Assembly: GCF_048418805.1 (NCBI RefSeq)
Contig: NC_132788.1
Span: 107,582,194-107,646,193, forward strand
DNA from: Vulpes vulpes
Taxonomy: Eukaryota; Chordata; Mammalia; Carnivora; Canidae
Direction: 5' to 3'
DNA: 64,000 nucleotides
The translations under genes and the position numbers were made by a program. The notes under the pieces were generated by a model, which was not told the origin of the DNA, made no database searches, and was given only the letters and a program-made list of their open reading frames with translations. This document shows, in pieces, positions 11,786 through 21,320 of this stretch. Numbering within the stretch: position 1 is the first letter of the stretch; each line of letters begins with the position of its first letter.

Positions 11786-12680
11786 TTTTTTCTTAACACT
11801 TTTAAGTTGTAGGAAAGTGGACATGACCTAAAACTTACCACTTTAACTGTCTCTGAGCACATAGCTCAGGGCATGGAGCACCCTCACCCTGCCACGCACC
11901 CACCTCCACCACCGTCTCCAGAACCTTCCATCTCACCACACTGAGACCCCGTCCCCAGGAAGCACTTACCCCCCGCCCCCCACCCCACCTCTGGCTCCCA
12001 CCACTTCCTCTGTCTCTGTGCACGGGCCTCCTCTGGGGACCTCCTGGGAGTGGGGTCCTGCGGGAGGTGTCCTTCTGGGTCTGGGTCCCCTCCCTGAGCC
12101 CGGTGTCCTTGGGTCTGTCCACGTGGGGGCAGGTGTCGGGTCCCTTCCTTTCCAAGGCTGGCTCGGATTCCAGGTGTGCACAGGCCGTGCTGTGCGTGTC
12201 CTTCATCCACAGGATGGACACTTGGGTGTCTCCACCTCCTGGCTGCTGTGACTCAGGCTGCTGTGAACACAGGTGTGCAAATAGGTCTCAAGTCCCTGTT
12301 CTCAGTTCTCGTGGGTAGATGGATACGTGGAGTGGAGCTGCTGGGTCAGATGGTCACTCCGTGTTTAATCTTTCGAGGAACCAGCAGACTGTCTTCCTCA
12401 GCGCGTGGTTTTCCATTCCCACCACCCACCAACACTTGTTCCTTTCTAAGTATGACGATGATGATGATGATGATGATTTTTATTATTATTATTATTATCA
12501 TCATCCCTCTAGCGTCCTAGTGGGTATGAGGGGGAATCTCACTGCGGTTTTGGTTTGCCTTTCCCTGGCGGTGAGCATCCTTCCCGTGCTTCTTGGACAT
12601 GAGGAGATCTCTGTGGAGAAGAGCTCCTCGTCCCGCGGTTAGCTGGGTCAGTCTGGCTTTTGCTCTTGAACCTCACGTAT
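11786..12680 (-). mobile_element. L1 3'-end relic, minus
   Basis: Antisense L1 words occur in order: 'TTTAAGTTGTAGGAAAGTGG', 'CCGTCTCCAGAACCTTCCAT', 'GGCTGCTGTGACTCAGGCTG', 'ACAGGTGTGCAAATAGGTCT', 'AATCTTTCGAGGAACC', 'GTTTGGTTTGCCTTTCCC'-like. The (GAT)n(TAT)n run is embedded. The 11880-12175 part is an inverted match to 17000-17235. Confidence 0.8.
12451..12505. repeat. (GAT)n-(TTA)n microsatellite
   Basis: A GATGATGAT run passes directly into TTATTATTA and then ATCATC. Confidence 0.95.
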
Positions 12681-12943
12681 GTGCCGTGGGGCTGCCACGT
12701 GCCTTCGCATCTGGCTTCCTCGGCTCCGCGTCATGCGTGCAGCAGCCGCCGAGCATCCTCCACACGGTGACCCACCGCTGTGGCCTCTCCTGTCACTGGA
12801 GGGCTTCAGGGGCTGGGCTCCGGGTTCGGGTCCCCCCCCCCCCCCCCCCCGCACACACCGTACGCTGAACCATCGTTTTGGTCAATCTGTCGGTCACGGA
12901 ATCAGGGTAGTAAGCCAGGACCCACATATTTCTTTGAAATGAC

Positions 12944-13024
12944 ATAGATAAATAAATAAATAAATACATAAATACATAAATACATAAATACATAAATACA
13001 TAAATAAATAAATACATAAATAAA
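12944..13024. repeat. (AAAT/ACAT)n tetranucleotide microsatellite
   Basis: About 20 tetranucleotide units, TAAA alternating with TACA, lie immediately 5' of a SINE head. A 13-bp part of the later target-site sequence (GAAATGACATAGA) precedes the run. Confidence 0.93.
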
Positions 13025-13202
13025 GGGATCCCTGGGTGGCGCAGCAGTTTGGCGCCTGCCTTTAGCCCAGGGCGCGATCCTGGAGACCCGGGATCGAATC
13101 CCACATCGGGCTCCCGGTGCATGGAGCCTGCTTCTCCCTCTGCCTGTGTCTCTGCCTCTCTCTCTCTCTCTGTAACTATCATAAACAAATTTTAAAAAAA
13201 AG
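13025..13202 (+). mobile_element. young SINEC_Cf, plus
   Basis: Head GGGATCCCTGGGTGGCGCAG to A-rich tail. The sequence GAAATGACATAGA occurs before the adjoining microsatellite and again after this SINE, suggesting a target duplication with the microsatellite trapped inside. Confidence 0.94.
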
Positions 13203-13223
13203 AAAGAAATGACATAGAATAGA

Positions 13224-13403
13224 GATTCCTGGGTAGCTCAGCGGTTGAGCGTCTGCCTTCGGCCCAGGGTGTGACCCCGGGGTCCTGGGATCGAGTCCCG
13301 TGTCGGGCTCCCGGCATGGAGCCAGCTTCTCCCTCCTCCTGTCTCTGCCTCTCTGTCTCTCTCTCTATCTCTCATAAATAAATAAATCTAAAAAAAAAAA
13401 AAA
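13224..13403 (+). mobile_element. SINEC, plus, 21-bp target duplication
   Basis: It is flanked by a perfect 21-bp direct repeat (13203-13223 and 13404-13424, core GAAATGACATAGAATAG). It follows directly on the previous SINE. Confidence 0.95.
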
Positions 13404-13424
13404 AAAGAAATGACATAGAATAGA

Positions 13425-13648
13425 AGCCAGCACCGCGCCTCGTGCTTTGCCAGGCCGAGAGACCCCTTGTGCAAGTTTACCGGGGTCACGGGTGCCGCAA
13501 ACGTGCACCCCGAGCCAGTGCACGTAGGTAAAGGGACACACGTTTTTCACTGGGTGGACATGTCTGTGGCCCCGGGAAAAGGCTTGAAGGCTCCCCGCTG
13601 CTTCTTTCTTCATAACTTAACCCTGGTGCGTGTGAGGAGTTGATTCAC
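13425..13648. other. intergenic, no gene seen
   Basis: Short unassigned stretch between the nested SINEs and the MER20-like relic. Confidence 0.45.
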
Positions 13649-13649
13649 G

Positions 13650-13835
13650 AGGATGGTGGTTCTCAGCTGAGGGTGTCCGCCAAGTGACAGTCAGCGAGGC
13701 TGGTGGCCTCCCCACGACTCTGATTCTGCCCCCAGGGGACGCTGGGCCGCGTCTGGGAACATCGGGGGTCGTCAGGCCTGGGTGCTCCTGGTATGGGAGG
13801 TTGGGGGATGCTGCTCAGCCCCTCCCCCCCCCACA
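13650..13835 (+). mobile_element. MER20-like DNA transposon relic, plus
   Basis: 'GTGGTTCTCAGCTGAGGGTG', 'TTCTGCCCCCAGGGGACGCT', 'GGGATGCTGCTCAG' follow the order of the MER20 (hAT-Charlie) consensus as I remember it. Diverged. Confidence 0.6.
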
Positions 13836-14331
13836 GCGCCCACCCAGAGAACGTCCAAGGGCACAGGGAAGGACCCTGGGCCAGGCCGCACGGTGGCTGC
13901 GCCGAGTCCCGCCCAGAGCCCGGACCTGGGTGTGCAAGCCCGGGAGGCTGGCCTCGCTCTGCGGCGGCCTGGGGCTCCCGTCCCTGTGACACGCCGCCCC
14001 CGTGTGGACGGTCATGGAACGGGCTCTGACTGCCTGACCTCCGGCGGGTCCCCACCTCTTTCATCCGGGATTGGAATATTCTAGCCCCGGGCTGTGGGGC
14101 GAGCCCTTGAGATATGACCAGGGCAATTGAGGCACTGACTTTTTAATTTCTTGTCATTGCCATTCATTTATACCAAAGCTCTAAGAGCCACGAGTGCCCT
14201 GCAGTGACCCAAGTGGACAGCCCAGTGTGCACGGCATGCTCACGCGTGGGCAGGGGGGGCCTGAGACAGAGTGTGTGATGGAGGCCGTTGTGTCCCCAGG
14301 TTGGCAGACATGTGTGTATTTAGGACGGTGT
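13836..14331. other. intergenic, no gene seen
   Basis: No exon or clear repeat. GC-rich to about 14060, then AT-richer. Confidence 0.45.
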
Positions 14332-14499
14332 TTTTGGTTTTTTTTTTTATTCATGAGAGACACACAGAGAGAGGCAGAGGGAGAGGCAGAGGGAGAAGCA
14401 GGCTCCATGCAGGGAGCCCGATGGGGACTCGATCCCGGGACCCTGGGGTCATGCCCTTAGCCCAAGGCAGACGCTCAACCACTGAGCCACCCAGGCGTC
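14332..14499 (-). mobile_element. SINEC, minus
   Basis: T-run, 'TATTCATGAGAGACACACAG', GA-rich run, reversed head ending CCACCCAGGCGTCCC. Confidence 0.93.
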
Positions 14500-14619
14500 C
14501 CAATTAGGCCTTAATTGCCCTCCATCCCACAACTTTCTGGAACTTGTACAGCTCCTGTTCCACAGAGAAGAAGACTGAGGCCCATCACTCGGCAAGTAGA
14601 ACCCCCTGGGGCGGGGTCA

Positions 14620-14702
14620 GAAGAGCGAGCAGCTTTTGATCTCGAGGTTGTGCATTCGAGCTCCACGTTAGGTGCAGAGATGACTTAAAAATAAAATCTT
14701 TT
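14620..14702 (+). mobile_element. old Can-SINE fragment, plus
   Basis: It has 'CTTTTGATCTCGAGGTTGTG', 'TTCGAGCTCCACGTTAGGTG' and 'ACTTAAAAATAAAATCTTTT', the 3' part of the oldest carnivore subfamily. The head is degraded. Confidence 0.8.
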
Positions 14703-14717
14703 AAAAGAAAAGGAAGA

Positions 14718-14895
14718 GGGCAGCCCGGGTGGCCCAGCGGTTTAGTGCCGCCTGCAGCCCAGGGTGTGATCCTGGGGTCCCGGGTTCAATTTCCGCATCA
14801 GGCTCCCTGCATGGAACCTGCTTCTCTCTCTGCCTGTGTCTCTGCCTCTCTCTCTCTCTCTCTCTCATAAATAAATAAATAAAATATTTTTTAAA
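14718..14895 (+). mobile_element. SINEC, plus
   Basis: Head GGGCAGCCCGGGTGGCCCAG to (AAATA)n tail. [19 protein letters not shown] sequence flanks both sides (about 14703-14717 and 14896-14910). Confidence 0.93.
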
Positions 14896-14910
14896 AAAAA
14901 GAAAAGGAAG

Positions 14911-16519
14911 AAAAAACAATGCCAGAGTGAGGATTTCAACCCACATCAGTCTATTAACCGTGATGCCAAGCTGCCTCGCTAGAGCGGTCTGCTGGGTCCT
15001 GGGGAAGGTCAGGGCGGGCTGGGGCGAGGTGGGGGGCGATGGGGCTGAGAAGGGCACGGGGCAGACTGGAGTGGGAACCTCCCCTCCGTCGGTTCCTTGC
15101 TGTGTGACCTCACAGAGGCGTCCTGCCCTCTCTGAGCCTCTGGGTCTCCTCTACTGCAACCTCATCTTCCTGGGGCTATTCTGGGGAGGACATTCGATGA
15201 CCTGCCGTCTGACTTTGCTTGGGCGCCCGGTGCGGGCTCTCCGTCTGGGTGACACCAGTCGCCTTCTCGCTGGGGGCTCACATGCAGGGGTCCCTCATCC
15301 CCTTCCCGGGGCACTAATCCCCCCTCTGGGGACAGGGGCCCAGCCTCATGCCCTCACCTAACCCGCAGCACCTAAGGTCCAACCTCCAAATACGGGCCCC
15401 GCTGGGGGTCAGGGCTTCCACGAAAGCCGACGGCGGGGGACACAATTCTCCACGCGGCCACTCGTGCAAATGGTGGTGCGGGCGGGGTGGCTGGGGCCCA
15501 AATCCTGGCTCTTCTCTGCACCCGCCGTGTGCTCCTGGGCCCGGGGCTCAAATTCTCTGTGCTTCTGGGTCTCGGTTTCCTCAGCTGTAAAGCGGGAGAG
15601 GACATTGTGCCCACCCCAAGCGCTGGGAACAGCAGTGGGGACGTGCGGGAGCTTGGTGGGCCTCGGCCACTCCTGACGCAGGGGGGTTTGTGTTGTTTGG
15701 GGGGCCTCCGGGCCGCGGGTCCTGCACCACGGGAGATGCACCGTCGTCTCCTCCACCAGAGGGATGAGAAAGACGCCCAGAGAGGGACAGACCCTCACCC
15801 AGAGCCGCACAGCCCGCCAGTCACCGAGGCGCAGCTGGCACGTGGCCCTTGGGTGTCTTAGGGCCTCTGGAGGGCGCGGCAGGTGGGCGGCCACACCTCC
15901 TGCTCCCGCTCCCCAGAGACAAGCTCCTACCCCGCAGCAGCCTGCTAATCGTGGTGCCTAATTACCCCACAGCCCCAGGGAAATGCCCAGACACCTTTCT
16001 AAGGCCCTGAAGCACCCCAACAGCAGCTCGCGGCCCTGCCAACGCCTGGCTCCCCAGGGTGCGGCCACAAGCTCCCGGGGAAGAGCAAGCGCACGAAAAC
16101 ACAGCCCGGCACGGTCACGCGCAGCCTGGCTGGTGGCAGCAGGTGTAGAGGCTTCGGGGGGGCCCCTCCCGTCCCCCCAGGCTGGGAGGTCGCCGGCCGG
16201 GCCACACTCTCCCTGAGCCTCTACCACGTGCATGTGCAAAGTGGGTTAGCAGGCAGTGAAGGAGCACGCACAGAAGACGAGGGCGGCTCCCCGCGGGTGG
16301 GGCGCCCCACGCCACCCTGTCCCACCCCATCGTCATGACTGTCACCTGCTGCCCCCCCATCTGTCGCCAGGCCGGGAAGCAGGAGCTGCTCTGCTGCAGG
16401 TTCCACCACGGCACGGCCGAAGCGGAGGGGCCCACAGAGCCCAGTGAGGCCGGGAGAAGTCGGGGCACCCACGGGGCTGGGGGAACAGAGGGGGCAGCTG
16501 CGGTGGAAGGCGGCGTGGT
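14911..16519. other. intergenic with MIR remnants
   Basis: MIR-like words lie at 15085-15200 ('TTGCTGTGTGACCTCACAG', 'CTCTGAGCCTCTGGGTCTCC') and 15500-15620 ('CTGGGTCTCGGTTTCCTCAG'). 15630-16519 shows nothing I can assign. No exon was seen. Confidence 0.5.
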
Positions 16520-17258
16520 GGTTCCTCAAACGCTGGCCCATGGAGCGGCCCTGTGACCCGGCAAGTCCTCTCCTGGTGTCGGAGAAGGGGAACGTGTGTC
16601 CCACGACACGTGTTCACAGCAGAGGATTCACAGCAGCCTCCACGTGTCCATCCACGGATGGATGGATGTGCACGAGGCATCCGCCACGCACGGGAAGGTC
16701 TCTGGGCCGCGAGCCGGAGCGAGGAGCCCACACGCTGCCCCAGGGTCAGACCCCGAGTCCCCGACGCTCAGGGAGGGAGCCAGACACAGGAGGCCCCATG
16801 GGGTGTGAGTCCACGTGGGTGACACGTCCAGGATGGGCTCCTCCATGGATGGGGAGGGGGCTCGGAGGGGCCGGGGGCTGGGGAGGGGAAGAGGGGGTGA
16901 CTTCTCTGGGGGAAAGAGATTCTTTGAAGGTGATGGAATGTTCTGGAATTAGTGGTGATGGTTGCACAACTCAGTGAATGTACTGACAACCAGAAGGAAG
17001 GGACCCCGAGGACACCGGGCTCAGGGAGGGGACCCAGACCCAGGACACCTCCTGCAGGACCCCACTCCCAGGAGGTCCCCAGAGGAGGCCCCTGCACAGA
17101 GACAGAGAGGAGGTGGTGGGAGCCAGGGGTGGGGCACGGGGCGGGGGTGTCAGTGCTTCCTGGGACCGGGTCTCCGTGTGGGGAGATGGAAGGTTCTGGA
17201 GACGGTGGTGGGGGTGGGGGTGCTTCGTGCCCTGAGCTGTGCGCCTAGAGACCGTCGG
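16520..17258 (+). mobile_element. L1 3'-end relic, plus
   Basis: 'GTTCACAGCAGAGGATTCAC', 'CACGTGTCCATCCACGGATG', 'GGAATGTTCTGGAATTAGTG', 'GGTTGCACAACTCAGTGAAT' follow the L1 3' UTR. From about 16990 a second, partly duplicated 3' UTR segment ('CCGTGTGGGGAGATGGAAGG') follows. Confidence 0.75.
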
Positions 17259-17261
17259 GGG

Positions 17262-17370
17262 GCGCCTAGCCAGCTCAGTTGGTAAAACACGTGACTCTTG
17301 ATCTCAGGGTTGGGAGTTTGAACCCCATCTGAGCGTAGAATAAAGATTACTTAAAAAAAAAATAGTTGAA
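17262..17370 (+). mobile_element. old Can-SINE, plus
   Basis: 'GGCGCCTAGCCAGCTCAGTT', tRNA-like 'GGGAGTTTGAACCCCATC', ending 'GATTACTTAAAAAAAAAA'. Confidence 0.9.
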
Positions 17371-17400
17371 AAAAAATTAAAAAAATAAAAAAATAGTTGA

Positions 17401-17600
17401 GGGACCGCTGGGTGGTTCAGTGGTTGAGCATCTGCCTTGGGCTCAGATCATGATCCTGGGATCCCGGGATCGAGTCCTGCATTGGGCTCCCCGCAGGGAG
17501 CCTGCTTCTCCCTCTGCGTGTGTCTCTGCCTCTCTCTGTGTCTCTCAGGAATAAATAAATACGATCTTTAAATTAATTAATGAATTAAAATCTTTCAAAA
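17401..17600 (+). mobile_element. SINEC, plus
   Basis: Head GGGACCGCTGGGTGGTTCAG, body to 'CTCTCAGGAATAAATAAATA', AT-rich tail. Confidence 0.93.
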
Positions 17601-18280
17601 AAATTTTTAATGGTTGAAACGGTAAATTTCTGCTCATCCAGTCATCTGTTCGTGGATATTTGTTTCTACTTTGGGCCTCTGTAAATAATTCTGCTATCAA
17701 CACGGGTATATGAGGGTCTGCTGAGTCCCCACTTTCAAATCCCTGGGGGCCACACCCAGGAGTGGACTCGCCGGGTCAGACGGTGACTCCGTGTTTAAGT
17801 TTGTAAAGAACCGCAGGACCGTCTCCCCCAAGGCCGCCCCCCGCCCCCGTCACCTCCCCCCCACATCCTGGGCCGCGCACCAGGGCTCCAAGGTCTCCAT
17901 GTCCTCAGCAACACTGGGTGTTTTCCTTTTTTTTTTTTTTTTTTTTTTAAACCACAACCACCCTGCTGGGCGTGGAGTGGCGTCTCACGGAGGTTTGACA
18001 CCTGCCCCGACGGCCAGGAGGTGCGTCCTCTCGGCCATCTGTGTGTTGTCTTCGCGGGAGCGTCTGTCCAGGTCCTCTGCCCATTCTTGCCTTGGCTGGT
18101 TTGTTCGCTGTTGCTGTTTCTATATTCGGGACAATGGAGTCTTGTCGGGATTTGCAACGATTGTCTCCCATCCTGGGAGCTGTCTTTTCATTCTCTTGCT
18201 GGCGTCCTCTGATTGATGCACAAAACTTTTTAATTCTCATGAAGTCCTGTGTATCTGATTTTCCCCTCCTTGACTCTTTC
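17601..18280 (-). mobile_element. L1 3'-end relic, minus
   Basis: Antisense L1 words: 'GCCTCTGTAAATAATTCTGC', 'ACTTTCAAATCCCTGGGGGC', 'CCAGGAGTGGACTCGCCGGG', 'AGTTTGTAAAGAACCGCAGG', 'CCTCTGCCCATTCTTGCC'. A T run at 17929-17949 interrupts it. Confidence 0.78.
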
Positions 18281-18284
18281 TTTT

Positions 18285-18413
18285 TTTTTTTTTTTTGAAG
18301 TAGGCCCCAGGCCCAGCACGGAGCCCAACGCGGGGGCCTGAACCCACAACCCTGAGATGGAGACCCTGAGATCGGCAGTCGGACGTCTAAACGACTGAGC
18401 CACCCAGGCGCCC
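18285..18413 (-). mobile_element. old Can-SINE, minus
   Basis: T-run, tRNA-like 'GGGGGCCTGAACCCACAAC', reversed head ending GAGCCACCCAGGCGCCCC. Confidence 0.9.
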
Positions 18414-18800
18414 CTCCTCCTGGACGTTTCTGAGGACAGTGCACAGAGTTCTCAAGGGGCTTGCAAGTGTCCCCAGCCCCATCTCCCAGGCTGGCGGCCC
18501 TGCCACCCCATCCGCACCCACTGCTGCCCACACTAAATCTCCATCAACCGCGGCCCTTCCCGTCCACGCCAGGCCTTCGCCGGGCCCAGCTCCTCTCTGC
18601 TCTCCGGGCACTGTTCCTGCCCAACCCGCACGTCCGCCAGGCAGCGCCCGGGGCTCATGAGAGTGGAGGGGCCCGGGAAAGTGTCTCCATATCCTCCAGC
18701 ATCAGAGGCAAACAGTGAGTACAACGATCATGAATATAATCTCACGCACCCCCCGATTACACCTGCGTGTACACACCAATCCATCAGGAAGCGGCATCTT
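18414..18800. other. intergenic, no gene seen
   Basis: No exon or assignable repeat, though an L2-like flavour is possible at 18440-18650. Confidence 0.4.
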
Positions 18801-18976
18801 CGGGGCGCCTGGGGGACTCAGCGGTTGAGCATCTGCCTTCAGCTCAGGGCGTGATCCCAGGGTCCTGGATCGAGTCCCACATTGGGTTCCTTGTAGGGCC
18901 TGCCTATGTCTCTGCCTCTTCTGTGTCTCTCAGGAATAAATAAATAAAATATTCAAAAAAAAAAAAAAAAAAAAGG
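18801..18976 (+). mobile_element. SINEC, plus
   Basis: Head GGGGCGCCTGGGGGACTCAG to an A tail. It is flanked by related GCATCTTC words. Part of the central region is deleted ('TTCCTTGTAGGGCCTGCC'). Confidence 0.92.
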
Positions 18977-19059
18977 AAACCGCATCTTCAATGGTTTTTG
19001 TGGAAGCCCGGACCCACAGAAGTCATGGTGCCACCCTGCGTCCTACTCTCCTGGAAGCA

Positions 19060-19360
19060 GCCCGACCGAGGTTTGGAAATGAAGTGGGACCGTGCTGCCC
19101 TCTTGTGATGCCCAAAAACCTTCCATGGCTCCCCAGTGGTGTCCAAATGAAGGCTGAGCCCCTGGGTGGCCCGTTTCCTCCCCGCCTTACCCCTCCCAGC
19201 CCCACCCTCTGCCTCCAGGCCTTGGCACGGACCACTGGTCACCTAGGTAACCCCCCACATCCTTCACTGGGGGAAGCCCTCCCCACCAGCCTCCCGGCCC
19301 TCAGCCAAGGTCAGTTCCATTGTTATAAACCTGCCTGGAAAGAAGCTCCCCTCCCTCCTC
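19060..19360 (+). mobile_element. L2 relic, plus
   Basis: 'AAAAACCTTCCATGGCTCCC', 'GTCCAAATGAAGGCTGAG' and 'CTCCAGGCCTTGGCAC' match the L2 interior order. Confidence 0.7.
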
Positions 19361-19484
19361 TCAATTTGCCATTTGGCTCTCGTTAGAGCAGCCAGGAGCC
19401 CCCAGGCCACGCAGCTGACACGGGGCTGGGGCGCTCTGGGGGGCGCCAGGGCTGAGCGGCCTCTCTGGCCCCGCCCACGCCCAC

Positions 19485-19570
19485 GCTGGAGCTCCGTCCT
19501 CCTGTGACAGCCACAGATGTCCCCACACGTTGCCCAACGTCCCCTGGAGGCAGAATTGCCTTGGTAGGGA
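19485..19570 (-). mobile_element. MER20-like relic, minus
   Basis: 'TGACAGCCACAGATGTCCCC', 'GTTGCCCAACGTCCCCTGG' and 'AGGCAGAATTGCC' read as the reverse of the MER20 middle section. Confidence 0.6.
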
Positions 19571-19714
19571 ATGATCGGATAAGTGCCCGCCTCCGCCTCC
19601 GGCGCCCAGCCGGGTGCCAGGCCCTAGTCCGCCCCTCGCGGGCTCCGGCGGGCACACACGACGGGCACCACGCATGGCACCGGCTGGTCCTTCTCCAGGA
19701 CGAGCCCCGTAGAA

Positions 19715-20045
19715 CTATACCGGGGGTGCGTTGTGCCCCCCAGATTCTGACGGAGAGGTCCTGCCCCCAGCGGGATTGCATCTGGAGATGGGGCTTGTAG
19801 GGGGTAGTGAAGGTCACCGGGTGGGGCCCCGATCCTGTGACCCGATAGCACTGGTGGCAGCAGCGGCCTGGCCCCTGAAGGAGAGGCCGTGAGCACGCGG
19901 CCCCAGGCGGCGGAGTCCGGGCCCAGCCAGGGACAGACTGCAGCAGACCTCATCCGCCGCCACCACCGCCGGCATCTGGATCTCGGACCTTCCGGCCTGG
20001 GAACTGTGAGAAGTGAGTGCTTATTGTTTATTAGGGCCCCGCTGG
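19715..20045 (+). mobile_element. ERVL-MaLR-type solo LTR relic (MLT1-like), plus
   Basis: 'GCGTTGTGCCCCCCAGATTC', 'TCTGGAGATGGGGCTTGTAG', 'GGATCTCGGACCTTCCGGCC' and 'GGGAACTGTGAGAAGTGAGT' follow the order of ancient MaLR LTRs. It is strongly diverged, with no internal retroviral region next to it. Confidence 0.65.
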
Positions 20046-20119
20046 GGTGCTTCGCTTTGGGAGGCCCTGGGCCTGCTTTGCTGGGTGGCCTCGTCCTGAG
20101 AAAGGTGATCTTCACAGCG

Positions 20120-20606
20120 AGCCAGGTCGACTGAGCACCTACTGTGTGTGACAAGCTCTGTGCAGGGAATAAAAAAGCCGGAATCCCTGCCTCGTGCAGC
20201 TGACGTGCAGCTGACGTTATTCTAGTGGAGACAATAAACACACACAGGAAAATATAAAGACAGAGATGTTCCTTTAAAGTAGAGAAAGGGAACAAATGGA
20301 TATTGGGCTAGTTTAGGGAGGCTCAAGGTAGCCTATGGGAGGAAGTGATGTCACCTGAGCCGAGACCTGCAGGAAGTGAGGGATGGGCCAGGTGATTTCC
20401 ACAGGAAGCGCCTCCCAGGCTGCAGGCACAGCCCATGCAAAGGCCCTGGGGCAGGACTGGGCCTGGTGTGTTGGAGGAACAGCGAGGGGGCCCCTTGTGG
20501 CTGGAGCAGGGTGAGCAAGGGGGACAGATAGAGGAGGGGGTACAGAGAGGGGACTGGGTGGTCGTGTGGGGCCTTGGGGTCCGCGAGGAGGACTTTGGGT
20601 CTCACT
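20120..20606 (-). mobile_element. L2 relic, minus
   Basis: 'GAGCACCTACTGTGTGTGAC', 'GCAAAGGCCCTGGGGCAGGA', 'GGTGTGTTGGAGGAACAGCG' and 'TTGTGGCTGGAGCAGGGTGA', all in L2 antisense order. Confidence 0.82.
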
Positions 20607-20713
20607 GAAAGAACATCAACAGCACATATGCTGAAATTGGAACGATACAGAAGAGATTCACATGGTCTCTGCACAAGGAAGTCACAGAAATTCATGAAAT
20701 GTTCCATGTTTTT
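20607..20713 (+). pseudogene. U6 snRNA pseudogene (retrocopy)
   Basis: The 107-nt span aligns end to end with U6 spliceosomal snRNA. 'AGCACATATGCTGAAATTGG' corresponds to the conserved 'AGCACATATACTAAAATTGG' segment, 'AACGATACAGA' is intact, and the 3' part ends 'GTTCCATGTTTTT'. The 5' stem-loop (starting about GTGCTCGCTTC in functional U6) is degraded. The ACAGAGA catalytic box reads ACAGAAGAG, the AGC catalytic triad region reads 'CACATGG', and many other changes occur, so it is a dead copy. No upstream proximal sequence element is recognisable. It sits at the edge of an L2 relic, and a 145-bp AT-rich segment of unclear origin follows it. Confidence 0.9.
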
Positions 20714-20858
20714 AAAAATGTAAGCCAAAAATTACAGATTTCTTCATTTTTCACTAAACAGGCAATTGAAACGCATGGTATAATGAAATGGACAGAACAA
20801 CTATTCTATTTATTTAGTTTCCCATCTATGAGAATCTCACGATAAAGTCATAGCTATT
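20714..20858. other. AT-rich segment following the U6 copy
   Basis: AT-rich sequence unlike its GC-rich surroundings, directly abutting the U6 end. It might be part of a chimeric retrotransposed cDNA or ordinary flank. No target duplication was found by eye. Confidence 0.4.
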
Positions 20859-21042
20859 GAGGCGCCCGGGGGGCTCAGCAGTTGAGCGCCTGCCTTCAGC
20901 CCAGGGTGTGACCCCGGGGTCCTGGGATCAAGTCCCGCATCGGGCTCCCCGTAGGGAGCCTGCTTCTCCCTCCGCCTGTGGCTCTGCCTCTCTCTGTGTC
21001 TCTCATGAATAAATAAAATCTTAAAAAAAAAAAAAAAAAAAA
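20859..21042 (+). mobile_element. SINEC, plus
   Basis: Head GAGGCGCCCGGGGGGCTCAG to a long A tail (about 20 A). Confidence 0.93.
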
Positions 21043-21119
21043 CTTGATGTCTGAAGAAAGTGCCTCACTCAAAAGTGCACTTACCCTAGTCCCAGCCCTG
21101 CCAGAATTAAATAGAGAAG

Positions 21120-21320
21120 TCACAATGAGGCCTCGTTGAGAAGGTGACCTTTAAGCCAAGCCTGGAAAGAAAGGAAAGAATTAGTCAAAATGGCATTCGC
21201 GGATGCCTATTGGAGCAGAAGAAGTAGCCCATGCAAAGGCCCTGGGGCGTGGACCGGGGCCTGGTGTGGGAGGAACAGTAAGGAGGCCCCACTGGCTGTA
21301 GCAGAGGGAGCAAGGGTGCT
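21120..21320 (-). mobile_element. L2 relic, minus
   Basis: 'CCATGCAAAGGCCCTGGGGC' and 'GTGGGAGGAACAGTAAGGAG' in L2 antisense order. Confidence 0.78.

Noticed and set aside
19715..20045. A possible larger endogenous retrovirus
   Set aside because: Only an LTR-like segment is visible; no gag, pol or env-like sequence lies on either side.
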